Source: Prevotella histicola JCM 15637 = DNF00424 (lineage in GTDB: Bacteria; Bacteroidota; Bacteroidia; Bacteroidales; Bacteroidaceae). Taken from it: a stretch of DNA of 46,995 nt. The notes under the pieces are model-generated. The model did not search any database. It saw only the letters and a list, made by a program, of their open reading frames with translations, and was not told the origin of the DNA. Location: positions 1 through 46,995 of the forward strand of contig NZ_BAJX01000020.1 in NCBI RefSeq assembly GCF_000613925.1. Reading direction: 5' to 3'. The position numbers and the translations under genes were made by a program. Positions 16,165-25,180 of the stretch are shown piece after piece; the first letter of the stretch is position 1; the number at the start of each line of letters is the position of its first letter.

Positions 16165-16403
16165 ATTGCTTTTTTAGATGATGATATGGTATAGTGGTGT
16201 GCATCTCTCTCAATTATATGTGTGAGTAGCATATTATTTATTTTCCTTTTTCATATAGGTTATGATTATAATGCAGGTGGAAAAGGCTCTCTACTGGTTG
16301 ATTTATATATGTTTTTCTGTTGTAAGTAAAGAAACTTTTTGAGGGCTTTGGGCTTTTATAATGCGTAGAGTGGGCGAGTAGATGAATCTTATGTTTATCT
16401 TAT

Positions 16404-16505
16404 TTTAAATTTGCTGTCACTCCCGTCACACTTTGCATATAATTAAGTTGTTGATTATCAATATGTTGTGTATAATGTTAAAAATGACAGCAAAGTAAAT
16501 TTAAA
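16404..16505. repeat. 102-bp element bounded by inverted repeats
   Basis: TTTAAATTTGCTGTCA (16404-16419) is repeated inverted at 16485-16505, where 5 extra bases sit inside the arm. The interior carries GTCACTCCCGTCAC and an imperfect GTTGATTATCAA palindrome. No ORF. It lies between the XRE gene and pyrK. The rest of 16165-16630 shows nothing clear. Confidence 0.5.
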
Positions 16506-16669
16506 AAAGACTTAGATCTTAGTTTAGGAAATCTTACTATCATATTACTTGCATGTAGCACTTAAAAGCCACAAAAGTAGTAGTCTGAAAATATCTTTTG
16601 ATGAAATTCTTTCCAGCTTCTCTCTTAAAAAGGATTTTGTATCTTGTGCTTTCTATGGATATTTTTGTG

Positions 16670-16677
16670 TATCTTTG
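16670..16677 (+). promoter_or_regulatory. -7 box of pyrK
   Basis: TATCTTTG, 27 bp before the pyrK ATG. It supports a start at 16705 rather than further upstream. Confidence 0.55.
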
Positions 16678-16704
16678 CATATAGTTTTTTCAATTCATGT
16701 AAAG

Positions 16705-17493
16705 ATGAAAAAGTACATCCTCGATCTTAAGGTTGCATCTATAGAGTATGTTAATCCAAAGAATGTTCTGATTCGATTAACTGATGATAAGCCGTTACCA
16801 GAGATGCTTCCTGGACAATTTGTAGAAGTGAGAGTAGACAGCTCACCATCTACTTTTCTCCGTCGTCCAATATCTGTTCATTTCTTTGACCGTGAACGAA
16901 ACGAGTTATGGTTGCTTGTTGCTGCCATAGGAGAAGGAACGCGTGCACTTGCGCGCCTACACGTGGGAGATATATTAAACTGTGTACTTCCTTTAGGCAA
17001 TACGTTTACACCAGCTTCTAATCCCGGTGAGCGGATTTTGCTTGTTGGTGGTGGAGTTGGAGTTGCTCCATTACTATATTTTGGCAAGCAGCTTAAGGAA
17101 GCTGGCGCCGAGCCTGTCTTTCTTTTAGGTGCCCGGACCGCCTCTGATTTACTCCAACTTAGTGCCTTTGAGCTCTATGGACGTGTTTGTGTTACGACGG
17201 AAGACGGTTCTGCAGGGGAGAAAGGTTTTGTTACGAATCATTCTGTTCTTGTTTCAGAACATTTTGACCGTATCTCTACTTGTGGGCCTAAACCAATGAT
17301 GATGGCAATAGCAAAGTTTGCTCATCAGGCTTCTATCCCTTGTGAAGCATCGTTGGAGAATATGATGGCTTGTGGTGTAGGTGCCTGTCTTTGTTGTGTA
17401 GAAAAGACAGTGGAAGGTAATCTTTGTGTTTGCAAGGATGGACCTGTATTCGATACGAATCGATTACTTTGGAATGATAATAAAGTAAAATAA
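16705..17493 (+). CDS. pyrK: Dihydroorotate dehydrogenase B, electron transfer subunit
   Basis: This subunit carries electrons from the PyrD flavin to NAD+ through FAD and a [2Fe-2S] cluster in pyrimidine synthesis. The 262-residue protein has the FAD motif LRRPIS (about 52-57) and the NAD-binding GGGVGVAPLLYFGKQL (about 115-130). The cluster cysteines are C223, C228, C231 and C243 in MACGVGACLC...CVCKDGPVF. An open frame extends 52 codons upstream to 16549, but the promoter box at 16670 and family similarity favour ATG 16705. The pyrD start codon follows 12 bp after the stop, so the two subunits are co-transcribed. Confidence 0.94.
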   Translation: MKKYILDLKVASIEYVNPKNVLIRLTDDKPLPEMLPGQFVEVRVDSSPSTFLRRPISVHFFDRERNELWLLVAAIGEGTRALARLHVGDILNCVLPLGNTFTPASNPGERILLVGGGVGVAPLLYFGKQLKEAGAEPVFLLGARTASDLLQLSAFELYGRVCVTTEDGSAGEKGFVTNHSVLVSEHFDRISTCGPKPMMMAIAKFAHQASIPCEASLENMMACGVGACLCCVEKTVEGNLCVCKDGPVFDTNRLLWNDNKVK

Positions 17494-17505
17494 ACAGAAA
17501 GTTAT

Positions 17506-18414
17506 ATGGCTGACCTTAATGTAAAGATAAATAACTTACATTTAAAGAACCCTGTTATGACTGCCAGTGGTACCTTTGGTTATGGATTAGAGTTTGCTGA
17601 TTTTGTACCTTTGAATGAGATAGGAGGTATTATTGTTAAGGGTACGACATTGAAGGCTCGTGAAGGGAATGACTATCCACGTATGGTGGAAACTCCTCAG
17701 GGAATGCTTAATTGTGTGGGATTGCAGAATAAGGGCGTAGATTACTTCATAGAGCATATCTATCCTGAGATTAAGGATATCGACACCAATATGATTGTCA
17801 ATGTAAGTGGTAACTCTCCAGAGTCGTATGCTGAGACAGCAGAGAAACTGGATGCCTTAGATGGTATTCCTGCTATTGAGGTTAACATCTCCTGTCCTAA
17901 TGTGAAAGAAGGAGGAATGTCGTTTGGTGTTACTTGTTCTGGTGCTTCAAGCATTGTGAAGGCTGTCCGCCAGCATTATCATAAAACAATGATAGTGAAG
18001 CTCTCTCCTAATGTTACAGACATAGCCAGTATAGCTAGGGCTTGTGAAGATGAAGGAGCTGATTCTGTTTCGTTGATAAATACGCTTATGGGTATGGCTA
18101 TAGATATAGAACATCGTCGTCCTAAGCTTAGTATTCGTACAGGAGGTTTAAGTGGTCCTGCTGTGAAGCCAGTAGCAGTGCGTATGGTAAATGATGTCGC
18201 AAAGGCTGTTAAGATACCTGTTATTGGCTTGGGGGGAATATCAACGGCAGAGGATGCTATAGAGTTTCTTATGGCAGGCGCAACTGCAATACAGATAGGT
18301 ACAGCAAACTTTCTTGATCCACAAGTGACGATAAAGGTGCGTGATGGTATCAATGAATGGCTTGATAGCCATGGTTGTAAGTCCATTTATGAAATTATAA
18401 ACTGTCTTTCATAA
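17506..18414 (+). CDS. pyrD: Dihydroorotate dehydrogenase B, catalytic subunit
   Basis: This subunit oxidises dihydroorotate to orotate with FMN, the fourth step of pyrimidine synthesis, and passes electrons to PyrK. The 302-residue TIM barrel is of class 1B. It has [24 protein letters not shown], the catalytic-loop Cys130 in [13 protein letters not shown], and phosphate-binding [19 protein letters not shown] with QIGTANF near the C-terminus. Cysteine as the active base is the class 1 signature. It is adjacent to pyrK, as expected for the heterotetrameric NAD-linked enzyme. Confidence 0.95.
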   Translation: MADLNVKINNLHLKNPVMTASGTFGYGLEFADFVPLNEIGGIIVKGTTLKAREGNDYPRMVETPQGMLNCVGLQNKGVDYFIEHIYPEIKDIDTNMIVNVSGNSPESYAETAEKLDALDGIPAIEVNISCPNVKEGGMSFGVTCSGASSIVKAVRQHYHKTMIVKLSPNVTDIASIARACEDEGADSVSLINTLMGMAIDIEHRRPKLSIRTGGLSGPAVKPVAVRMVNDVAKAVKIPVIGLGGISTAEDAIEFLMAGATAIQIGTANFLDPQVTIKVRDGINEWLDSHGCKSIYEIINCLS

Positions 18415-18481
18415 GATCACTTAAATATATTCCTATTTATATTACGCAACTTAGTATCACAAATAAAAGTATAAATGTAGC

Positions 18482-19033
18482 ATGAAAAAAATGTTGTTGG
18501 TAGTCGATCCTCAGATCGATTTCATAAATGGTTCACTCCCTGTGGCAGGTGCCGCAGAGGCTATGGATGCGTTGGCAGAGTATGTGAAGACATCTGGTGA
18601 TGAGTATATTGTGAGGATAGTTACCTCTGATTGGCATCCTTATCATCATAGCTCCTTTGTGGAAGAGGGTGGGCAATGGCCACGCCATTGTGTACAGCAT
18701 TCTGTTGGTGCTGCTATTTGGCAATCATTACTTGTCGCTCTGAATGAGTCAAGGGGTGGATTTACCTTATTGTATAAGGGAGATCGTGTAGAGAAAGATG
18801 AGTATTCCATTATGCAGAATGAGCGATCAGCAAGTGTGATTATAAAGTTGTTGATGGCATTGGGAATTGAACAAGTTGATGTGTGTGGTTTAGCGGGTAA
18901 TGTTTGTGTGTTGAATACCGCAAAAGATTTGTGTGCCATATCTGCTGGTATGAAAGTGAATGTTCTTGAGGAGTTCTCTCCTTCTCTTGATGATGGTTCT
19001 GCTTTAAGAGAGTTTACCAATAGTCTAAGATAA
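18482..19033 (+). CDS. pncA: Nicotinamidase (isochorismatase-like hydrolase)
   Basis: This enzyme hydrolyses nicotinamide to nicotinate and ammonia for NAD salvage. The catalytic triad is seen as Asp9 (LLVVDPQIDF), Lys99 (LLYKGD) and Cys142 (GLAGNVCVLNTA). The metal-site block Asp50-His52-His55/56 is in TSDWHPYHHSSF. At 183 residues it is slightly shorter than E. coli PncA, without an obvious missing motif. It starts 67 bp after pyrD on the same strand and may share its transcript. A terminator follows at 19069. Confidence 0.9.
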   Translation: MKKMLLVVDPQIDFINGSLPVAGAAEAMDALAEYVKTSGDEYIVRIVTSDWHPYHHSSFVEEGGQWPRHCVQHSVGAAIWQSLLVALNESRGGFTLLYKGDRVEKDEYSIMQNERSASVIIKLLMALGIEQVDVCGLAGNVCVLNTAKDLCAISAGMKVNVLEEFSPSLDDGSALREFTNSLR

Positions 19034-19056
19034 AAAGTCCATTAAGTTTCTTATGG

Positions 19057-19101
19057 AATAAAAGGTGAGAGGGTGTGTCAAAATAGACACATCCTCTTTT
19101 T
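19057..19101 (+). terminator. Terminator after pncA; left arm of a 45-bp inverted repeat
   Basis: GAGGGTGTGTC (19070-19080), a short loop, GACACATCCTC and a T-run form a rho-independent terminator. The 45-bp segment is nearly repeated, inverted, at 19235-19279. Confidence 0.8.
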
Positions 19102-19108
19102 TGTCGAA

Positions 19109-19215
19109 ACAGTTAGCCCTTTCTGAAAGAACAGTTGACTGTGCAAAAAAACAGTCGACTGTTTTTAAAAAATAGTCGACTGTTTTGATGAAAACGGTTG
19201 TTCCTTTTACGGACA
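19109..19215. repeat. About 22-bp-period palindromic array C (5 units)
   Basis: Units start at 19109, 19131, 19151, 19172 and 19194 (periods 22, 20, 21, 22). The best units hold the perfect 12-bp palindrome ACAGTCGACTGT or close variants (ACAGTTGACTGT, ATAGTCGACTGT), separated by A/T-rich spacers. Outer units are degenerate. The array is bracketed by inverted terminator copies at 19057-19101 and 19235-19279. Confidence 0.8.
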
Positions 19216-19234
19216 GAGTAAGCTTTAAGAAATA

Positions 19235-19279
19235 AAAAGAGAGGATGTGTCTATTTGGACACACCCTCTTCCTTTTATT
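19235..19279 (-). terminator. Terminator after the C10 protease; right arm of the inverted repeat
   Basis: GAGGATGTGTC pairs with GACACACCCTC around TATTTG. On the minus strand it ends in a T-rich tract, about 30 bp beyond the protease stop codon. The 45-bp segment is the near reverse complement of 19057-19101. Confidence 0.75.
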
Positions 19280-19305
19280 TAAAAGATATACATCAATGTT
19301 CGTCT

Positions 19306-21762
19306 TTATTTCTTAACGAACTTCTGAGTCTTGTTACCCATGTTTACGAGGTAAACACCAGGAGCTAAGTTAGCTACGTTAAGAACATTATCACCAGCCT
19401 TAACATTTGTCTTGTTAACCAACTTACCAGAAACACTGAACAGACTAACAGTGCCGCTTTCAGCTGTAGAGATAGTGATATCGTTTGTAGCTACGTAAGG
19501 TGCAACGCTGAACTGACCCCTAGCAGTCTGTACTTCGTTGATACCTGTTGTATTATTGTCAAGATCGCCACCTTCTGCGCTGTAACCGATAGACTGGAAG
19601 TTATCGTTTACATTAGGAGCAACAGCGAATACGTATGTTGGACCTAAAGTAGGTTGACCGTCTTCGCCAACTTGACCATAGTAGTAGCTTCTTACGTAGA
19701 ATGGAACAGAAGCAGATGGGTAGTAGTACCAACCCTGGTTCTTCTGATAACGCATGTTAACATAGTAGTAGTAACCTCTTGAGAGACTGCTTGTTGGGAA
19801 TACAACGTCTACGTATCCACGGCCACCAGCGTTAACCTTGATGTTCTTGTCTACCATTGAACCAACAGAATTTGAACCGTTCTTTGTATTGGTGATGTAG
19901 AACTTAACAGGACCAGTGTAACCGTTTTCAGACTTCACATAGAAGCGTGCAGTGAAAGTGCTGCTGCTCTTAGAGATGTTTGAATAGTCAGAACCTAAGT
20001 AGTTACCGTTCTGATAGAAGCGTACTGTCTCAGGAGATACATCCTGATCTGCATTTGGATCCTCGTCATTATCGTTGTTGCCTTCGATTGTCAATTCACC
20101 AATTCTCCATGAATCGTGGTTAGAACCAAGTTTTACAGGAACTTCCTCACCGTTTACAACATAACCTACAACCATGCTGTACTTACCAGCTGCAAGATTC
20201 TTGAATGTAGAGCTAGCGCTTGTGTAGAATGAGAATGTTACACGCTGACTTCTTGCAAGTCTACCTGTACCCTCAGAAATAGGTGTAGCAGAACTTAAAT
20301 CATCAGTATTTGTAGGAAGAACGTATAAGCGTAATGTTCCGTTGTAAGCTGCGCCTCCTTCGTTTGCAAGGGTGATGAGGAACTTAGTATCCTGACCCTG
20401 CTGAGCCTTCTCAATGTACTGCTGAACAGAGTACAATGCTGGAGTCTGAACCTCTGGATCTGGTTTTGGATCTGGTTTTGGCTCAGGTCTTGGGTTTGGA
20501 TTAGGGTTAGGATTGTTGTCACGATCAGGTGTCAAGTAACGAAGCATCTGCTGGTGTTGGCTATAACCACCATAACCACCACCGATACCTTCTGAACCTG
20601 GCTGGAGAACATTGAGGAGGTGCCATCCGTTAGATGAACCATTCCAACCCCAGTCTACGTGTACGTAACCGTTTGATGCATAACCATCGAGAACGAAGCA
20701 GTGGCCACCACCTGTAGAGAAACCTGCGTATACAACTGGTCCGTAGTCACGCATCTCATCATGAACTTCCCTCAACCAAGCAGCCTGGGTGTATCTGTTG
20801 CGCTCAAGGAAACTCAGTCCCTTCTTATAACCGAAGTTGTTTACGAGAACTTTAGGAGCTTTGTATACGAATGCACCAGAACCACCTGCTGAAGCTGGGT
20901 TATAGTCCATTTCAACTGCATAAGCAACGTCACGGAGCAAACGACCAATGTTGTCAGCCTGTGTGGTAGTTACTTGACGACCAGTAGCACGGTCATTACC
21001 TCTGCTGTCAACAGCTGCAGGCATCTGGCTCCAGTCATAAGGTGCATTCTCAGGTCCATTACCCTCAAAGTTCAAGCTCATGTACTGGTTTTTCCAGTAA
21101 TAGCTTACAGAACCTCTTGCCTTAAGAGGCCATTTGTGCCAACGAAGAACAGTAGAAATACCAGTTGCAACACAACCAGCAACAGTAGGATATCTTCTAC
21201 CACCGTATGAATAGTTAGGTGCATAACGGTTGAAAGGCTGATCCTGACCCCAACTGATAGCGTTTGGAAGTTTGGTTCTTCTGTCATTATCATACTGCAA
21301 CAATGGCTGAATCTCGATAACATAGTTTCCAGCACGGGTAGATGACATTCTTGAGTACTCTGAAGATGGCTTGTCAGGTAAGTTCTCGATAGCCCACTTT
21401 ACCTCGTTACGATACTCATCGTAGAGCCATTTAATAGAAGGGTGATTCATGATATCTTCCTCAGTAAGGGTACCCTCATCTGAGAAAGCAAGAATAGGCA
21501 TAACACGGTTATCAGCAGCTACAACGATGTAACCTTGATTATTACCGCGATTGAAGATGTAGAACAGGTTCTCCTCAGCCTGTCCTGCACGTGTGGCAGC
21601 TTTATAAGGAGCTTTATACTCCAGTTTCAACTGCGCTCTGGTTGTTCCCTTACCGAAGAAGTTCTCAGCCAGTTTTAACGCTTGTGACTGGTCAACTGGA
21701 CTTGCCATAAGTCCCTGACATGCGAGCACAAGAGATGATACGATTGTTAAAAATCTTCTCAT
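19306..21762 (-). CDS. C10-family cysteine protease (interpain/SpeB-like) with type IX sorting domain
   Basis: This is an exported papain-fold protease. It has a signal peptide (about 1-20, ending GLMA), an inhibitory Spi-type propeptide (about 21-165) and a catalytic domain with Cys197 (YPTVAGCVATGISTVL) and His354 (GGGHCFVLDGY), followed by HVDWGWNGSSNGWH. A Pro/Asn/Lys/Asp linker of xP repeats lies at about 412-432. About 310 further residues of beta-rich domains follow. The end is a type A T9SS C-terminal domain (SLFSVSGKLV, LAPGVYLVNM, QKFVKK). At 818 residues it resembles P. intermedia interpain A. Likely role: degradation of host proteins at the cell surface. It is expressed from a promoter about 255 bp upstream. 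Confidence 0.94.
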   Translation of the reverse strand: MRRFLTIVSSLVLACQGLMASPVDQSQALKLAENFFGKGTTRAQLKLEYKAPYKAATRAGQAEENLFYIFNRGNNQGYIVVAADNRVMPILAFSDEGTLTEEDIMNHPSIKWLYDEYRNEVKWAIENLPDKPSSEYSRMSSTRAGNYVIEIQPLLQYDNDRRTKLPNAISWGQDQPFNRYAPNYSYGGRRYPTVAGCVATGISTVLRWHKWPLKARGSVSYYWKNQYMSLNFEGNGPENAPYDWSQMPAAVDSRGNDRATGRQVTTTQADNIGRLLRDVAYAVEMDYNPASAGGSGAFVYKAPKVLVNNFGYKKGLSFLERNRYTQAAWLREVHDEMRDYGPVVYAGFSTGGGHCFVLDGYASNGYVHVDWGWNGSSNGWHLLNVLQPGSEGIGGGYGGYSQHQQMLRYLTPDRDNNPNPNPNPRPEPKPDPKPDPEVQTPALYSVQQYIEKAQQGQDTKFLITLANEGGAAYNGTLRLYVLPTNTDDLSSATPISEGTGRLARSQRVTFSFYTSASSTFKNLAAGKYSMVVGYVVNGEEVPVKLGSNHDSWRIGELTIEGNNDNDEDPNADQDVSPETVRFYQNGNYLGSDYSNISKSSSTFTARFYVKSENGYTGPVKFYITNTKNGSNSVGSMVDKNIKVNAGGRGYVDVVFPTSSLSRGYYYYVNMRYQKNQGWYYYPSASVPFYVRSYYYGQVGEDGQPTLGPTYVFAVAPNVNDNFQSIGYSAEGGDLDNNTTGINEVQTARGQFSVAPYVATNDITISTAESGTVSLFSVSGKLVNKTNVKAGDNVLNVANLAPGVYLVNMGNKTQKFVKK

Positions 21763-22016
21763 GTAATCTAAATTTTAAGTTGATAAATAAATTTAATAGG
21801 CAACAGAATCTGTTGTTTTTATGTACCGATACAATATATATAGTTTTCTATTTATGTTCTTTCTTTGCTGAATAGAATCGTAAATAGCCGCTTATGATAA
21901 TGTAGCCGTTTTGTTTTTAAGGGTATAAGTGTGGCGTATTCTACTTGTAGTCGTAAAATATACAGTCGCCTTATAATATATAAAATGGTATCTGTGAGTT
22001 CTTTTCTTTCTGTTGG
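21763..22016 (-). other. Long 5' leader of the C10 protease gene
   Basis: This is the non-coding interval between the predicted promoter and the protease ATG, roughly 250 nt. It contains the hairpin-capable CAACAGAATCTGTTG (about 21801-21815, either strand) and no ORF of note. A regulatory leader is possible but not shown. Confidence 0.4.
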
Positions 22017-22046
22017 CAAAGTTATAAATATTTTCTTCTTATACAA
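22017..22046 (-). promoter_or_regulatory. Promoter of the C10 protease
   Basis: On the minus strand TTG (22046-22044), 19 bp and TAACTTTG (22024-22017). Confidence 0.6.
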
Positions 22047-22387
22047 GTTTGGAAGTAGGAAAAGTTCTTATTATTATGGAATATATATAAATTGCAACGT
22101 TTGTAAGTCATTGTTTAATTTTTATAAAAGGTTGTCTTTTTATTTTGGAAAGCATTGATTTGGTTGCTATATGTCATGTTCCTTATTTCAAGATGTTTAT
22201 TTTTATTGTGGATAAGTCTCTTTTTGTACCTCGGAAAGAGGTTTTATAGGTGAACTTTTTATGTCATTTACTTCGGAAAAAGTATGCTTATGCAATTAGG
22301 ATAGGTACAGAGAGAAGCATGTTGGGTGGTTTTTGGTATCTGAAACGGTTGTTGAATTGCTTCGCTTGTCTTTATTTAAACACAAAA
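22047..22387. other. Gene-free stretch
   Basis: AT-rich interval between the protease promoter and the aroC terminator. A 65-codon open frame exists (22250-22447) but it overlaps the terminator and shows no family signature. I see nothing else. Confidence 0.5.
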
Positions 22388-22421
22388 AATACCTCTTTGT
22401 TAAGCTTCAAAGAGGTATTTT
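22388..22421 (-). terminator. Terminator after aroC
   Basis: AATACCTCTTTG (22388-22399) pairs perfectly with CAAAGAGGTATT (22408-22419). It has a T-run in both directions and lies 30 bp beyond the aroC stop. Confidence 0.85.
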
Positions 22422-22449
22422 TATTTTTGTCTGAACGATGTTATTGAAT

Positions 22450-23532
22450 CTACAGGATATTCTTTTCTGATCTATCAAGCAGTATGCTGTCGAGGATAGT
22501 CATGGCAGCCATAGCTTCAACAATGGGTACTGCACGTGGCAAAACACAGGGGTCGTGACGCCCACGAACATCAATAGAAGTTTGCTTTCCGTCTTTATCA
22601 ACAGTTTGTTGTTCCTGTAACAAGGTTGCAACAGGCTTGAAAGCTACTCGGAAGTATATGTCTTCTCCATTGCTAATGCCACCTTGTATGCCACCACTAT
22701 GATTCGTTTGGGTGTGAATCTTATGGTCAGTTGAGATGAATGGATCATTCTGTTGACTTCCTCTCCATGATGCTCCAGCAAATCCTTCACCGTATTCAAA
22801 GCCTTTTACTGCGTTGATACTAAGCATGGCAGCACCTAATTGTGCATGTAGTTTGCCGAATTCTGGCTCACCTAATCCTACCGGACAGCCCTTGATAACA
22901 CATGAAATGACTCCTCCAATGGTATCCCCTTCCTGTTTTATTTGTGCTATGAGGCTTTCCATTTGTTTGGCTTTCTCTGGGTCAGGGCAGCGTACTGCGT
23001 TGTTCTCTATGAGGTTGAGGTTATGTTTATGGTAATCTTTATCAATTTCTATTTCACCTACTTGACTGGTATAAGCCGTGATTGTAATACCTTTCTTCCG
23101 TAAAACAAGTTTAGCAAGAGCCCCAGCTACAACGCGTGATATCGTAATTCGGGCAGACGAACGTCCTCCTCCTCGGTGGTCACGTACATCATACTTCTCA
23201 TAATAGGTGTAGTCTGCATGTGACGGACGGAACAAGTTGCGTATGTTATCGTAGTCCTTTGAGTGCTGATTAGTATTACGAACGATGAAGCCAATAGGTG
23301 CTCCTGTTGTCTTTCCTTCGAATATCCCACTTAGTAACTCTACCTGATCAGGTTCCTTTCTGTCCGTCGTAATACGGCTTTGTCCTGGTCTTCGGCGTGC
23401 CAGCTCATTTTGTATGAAGTCTAAATCAACGTCAATTCCTGCTGGCATACCATCAACTACACCACCTATAGCTACACCATGGCTTTCACCAAAGGTTGTA
23501 AGCGTGAAGAGTTTCCCAAATGTGTTACTCAT
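22450..23532 (-). CDS. aroC: Chorismate synthase
   Basis: This enzyme makes chorismate from 5-enolpyruvylshikimate-3-phosphate using reduced FMN, the last common step to aromatic amino acids. The 360-residue protein starts [19 protein letters not shown] and contains the signature histidines and arginines in [38 protein letters not shown] and [18 protein letters not shown]. The frame is open 17 codons further upstream, into the end of slyD. The ATG at 23532 is chosen because the family starts with SNTFGKLF. It follows slyD by 17 bp on the same strand. Confidence 0.95.
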   Translation of the reverse strand: MSNTFGKLFTLTTFGESHGVAIGGVVDGMPAGIDVDLDFIQNELARRRPGQSRITTDRKEPDQVELLSGIFEGKTTGAPIGFIVRNTNQHSKDYDNIRNLFRPSHADYTYYEKYDVRDHRGGGRSSARITISRVVAGALAKLVLRKKGITITAYTSQVGEIEIDKDYHKHNLNLIENNAVRCPDPEKAKQMESLIAQIKQEGDTIGGVISCVIKGCPVGLGEPEFGKLHAQLGAAMLSINAVKGFEYGEGFAGASWRGSQQNDPFISTDHKIHTQTNHSGGIQGGISNGEDIYFRVAFKPVATLLQEQQTVDKDGKQTSIDVRGRHDPCVLPRAVPIVEAMAAMTILDSILLDRSEKNIL

Positions 23533-23549
23533 AATAATACTGATGTTTC

Positions 23550-24155
23550 TTAATGGCATCCGCCACAACCGCATCCGCCACAACCACCATCATTATCGTC
23601 ATGGCTTCCACATCCGCAGCCAGAACCACATCCTTCACCACATCCACCACCGCAATGATGCTGGTTAAGTTGCTCGAAGAAGTTCTTCACTTCCTCCTCT
23701 GTAGCCTCTCTGTTCTCTATGATGTGCCCGCGGAAAAACAAATCTTTACCAGCCAAAGGGTGATTAAGATCTATTGTAACCTTGTTATCACTGATGTCAA
23801 GAACCTTTCCAAGGAAGCGTTGTCCTTGCTCATTCTGTAATGGAACGATAGCATCCTTATATATATTAGCGGTGTCGAACACCCCATCATGCATAAAAGT
23901 CTCTTTGTCTAAAGCAAGAACACTCTTCGGATCGTGCTCACCATAGGCTTGTTCTTTTGGAAGAGAGAATGAAAAATCACTGTCAGTGGCATATTTCGTC
24001 ACCTCCTGTTCGAAGGCAGGTAGGGCCATTTCGCAATCTGTATAGAATTGCATAGGCTTCTGTTCTTCGGTTTTCTCTATGAGATGTTGCTCTCCGTTCT
24101 CTTCGCTATATAGTTCGTAATTGACTGTAATGAGTCTGTGTGTTTTATTTTCCAT
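23550..24155 (-). CDS. slyD: FKBP-type peptidyl-prolyl isomerase, SlyD-like
   Basis: This is a prolyl isomerase and chaperone with a metal-binding tail. The FKBP core (about 1-160) shows [28 protein letters not shown], and the insert-in-flap and C-terminal strand [15 protein letters not shown]. From about residue 166 the protein ends in a tail rich in Gly, Cys and His ([18 protein letters not shown], then a further Cys-Gly block ending CGGCH). In E. coli SlyD a similar tail binds nickel and supports hydrogenase maturation; no hydrogenase gene is visible here. It is the first gene of a slyD-aroC transcript, with promoter box TATCTTTG at 24190-24197. Confidence 0.93.
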   Translation of the reverse strand: MENKTHRLITVNYELYSEENGEQHLIEKTEEQKPMQFYTDCEMALPAFEQEVTKYATDSDFSFSLPKEQAYGEHDPKSVLALDKETFMHDGVFDTANIYKDAIVPLQNEQGQRFLGKVLDISDNKVTIDLNHPLAGKDLFFRGHIIENREATEEEVKNFFEQLNQHHCGGGCGEGCGSGCGCGSHDDNDGGCGGCGCGGCH

Positions 24156-24189
24156 TATTACCTTATATATATATGATTATATGTTCGTG

Positions 24190-24197
24190 CAAAGATA
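24190..24197 (-). promoter_or_regulatory. -7 box of slyD-aroC
   Basis: TATCTTTG on the minus strand, 34 bp before the slyD start codon. No clear -33 element was found. The adjacent gene-free stretch to 24390 otherwise shows nothing. Confidence 0.5.
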
Positions 24198-24397
24198 ACG
24201 ATTTTAAACGAGAAAAGGATGTGTTAGTTACTGATTTTTCTTTTTCCATGTGTTCAGCTATCTGGGGTGATAGATAGGGTAGGGAATGGTGTTTTTATTT
24301 GTTACTGATTTATATCAAATGTATTGATGTGTATCAAAAATACAACAATAATTAATTAAAAAGTGACGAATAGTTATGGTTGATGGCTGTTATTATG

Positions 24398-24405
24398 TAA
24401 CTTTG
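24398..24405 (+). promoter_or_regulatory. -7 box of the small exported protein gene
   Basis: TAACTTTG, about 90 bp before the ATG. The -33 match is weak. Confidence 0.45.
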
Positions 24406-24494
24406 CAATGCAAACAGAGATAAAAACTATAGAATTTAATATACTATAATGTTTCTTTGAAGAGACATTTAAAGATTAAGAAAGGATAAAGATT

Positions 24495-24857
24495 ATGAAG
24501 AAGATTGTTTTGACAGTGGTAGCAGTAATGAGTATGACAATGGCTTTCGCAGCTGGTGAGAACGATAACAACACTGCAACAACTAATGCATATAAGTTTA
24601 ATGTAAGTACATATGCACTGAGTCGTGCACTGAATCTCAATCAGGATCAGGTTGATATGGTAGAAGATATCAATAATACATTCGCTGTTGAGATGATGAA
24701 CGCTTCTGTTGCTGATGGTTCAGAGCGTGATGTAAAGGTCAAGGCAGCTGTCAAGAAGGATCTTTCTTATATGCGTTACGTTCTTACTGACAGACAGTAT
24801 CGTGAGTATGTAAAGCTCTTGAATGTAACTTTGAACAATCGCGGTCTGAATAAGTAA
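24495..24857 (+). CDS. Small exported protein of unknown function (120 aa)
   Basis: I cannot name this family. Residues 1-20 are a signal peptide (KKIVLTVVAVMSMTMAFA, then AGEN). The mature part of about 100 residues is probably all-helical and charged, with NLNQDQVDMVEDINNTF and LTDRQYREYVKLLNVTLNNR. The pair N-x-D-Q and LTDRQY at helix starts recalls the LTxxQ pattern of Spy/CpxP-type periplasmic proteins, but the likeness is loose. It is monocistronic, with its own promoter box and a terminator 46 bp after the stop. A periplasmic location is inferred. Confidence 0.8.
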   Translation: MKKIVLTVVAVMSMTMAFAAGENDNNTATTNAYKFNVSTYALSRALNLNQDQVDMVEDINNTFAVEMMNASVADGSERDVKVKAAVKKDLSYMRYVLTDRQYREYVKLLNVTLNNRGLNK

Positions 24858-24903
24858 GCAGTCAACTTCACACTCTCGTAAGGGAGTTAAGACATAAGAT
24901 ATT

Positions 24904-24942
24904 AAAGGCTATGAGTCAGGTAACTGACTTGTAGCCTTTTTT
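24904..24942 (+). terminator. Terminator after the small exported protein gene
   Basis: AAAGGCTATGAGTCAG (24904-24919) pairs with CTGACTTGTAGCCTTT (24924-24939), followed by a T-run. Confidence 0.85.
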
Positions 24943-25070
24943 ATGTTGTCATTTTCCAAGTCGGTAAGTGTTATGACATCGCATTATATGGTGGAGCTAT
25001 AGTCTGTAATAGTAGCGTTTGTTTTATGAAATGATGTGGTTTGTGTAATAATAATTCAAGTATGTTATTT

Positions 25071-25180
25071 AAAAGATGCTCTTTTGCGTTGCAAAAGGGC
25101 GTCTTTTACATTGCAAAAGGGCACCTTTTACATGGTAAAAGGGCATCTTTTGAAGCGTAAAAGGGCGTCTTTTACAATCG
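25071..25180. repeat. 22-bp-period palindromic array B2 (5 units)
   Basis: Five units at 25071, 25093, 25115, 25137 and 25159, each exactly 22 bp. The core AAAAGGGCGTCTTTT (15 bp) is the reverse complement of the B1 core, plus a 7-bp spacer. Unit 1 has the opposite orientation (AAAAGATGCTCTTTT). About 45 bp of right flank (TTTGTAACCT...TGATAATCTGTGTGTTA) matches the right flank of B1. It lies in the gene-free stretch between the small exported protein and the subtilase. Confidence 0.88.

Noticed and set aside
21801..21815. Riboswitch in the C10 leader
   Set aside because: Only a small hairpin is visible. No known riboswitch consensus was recognised.
22250..22447. 65-codon ORF before aroC
   Set aside because: It runs through the aroC terminator and shows no family features.
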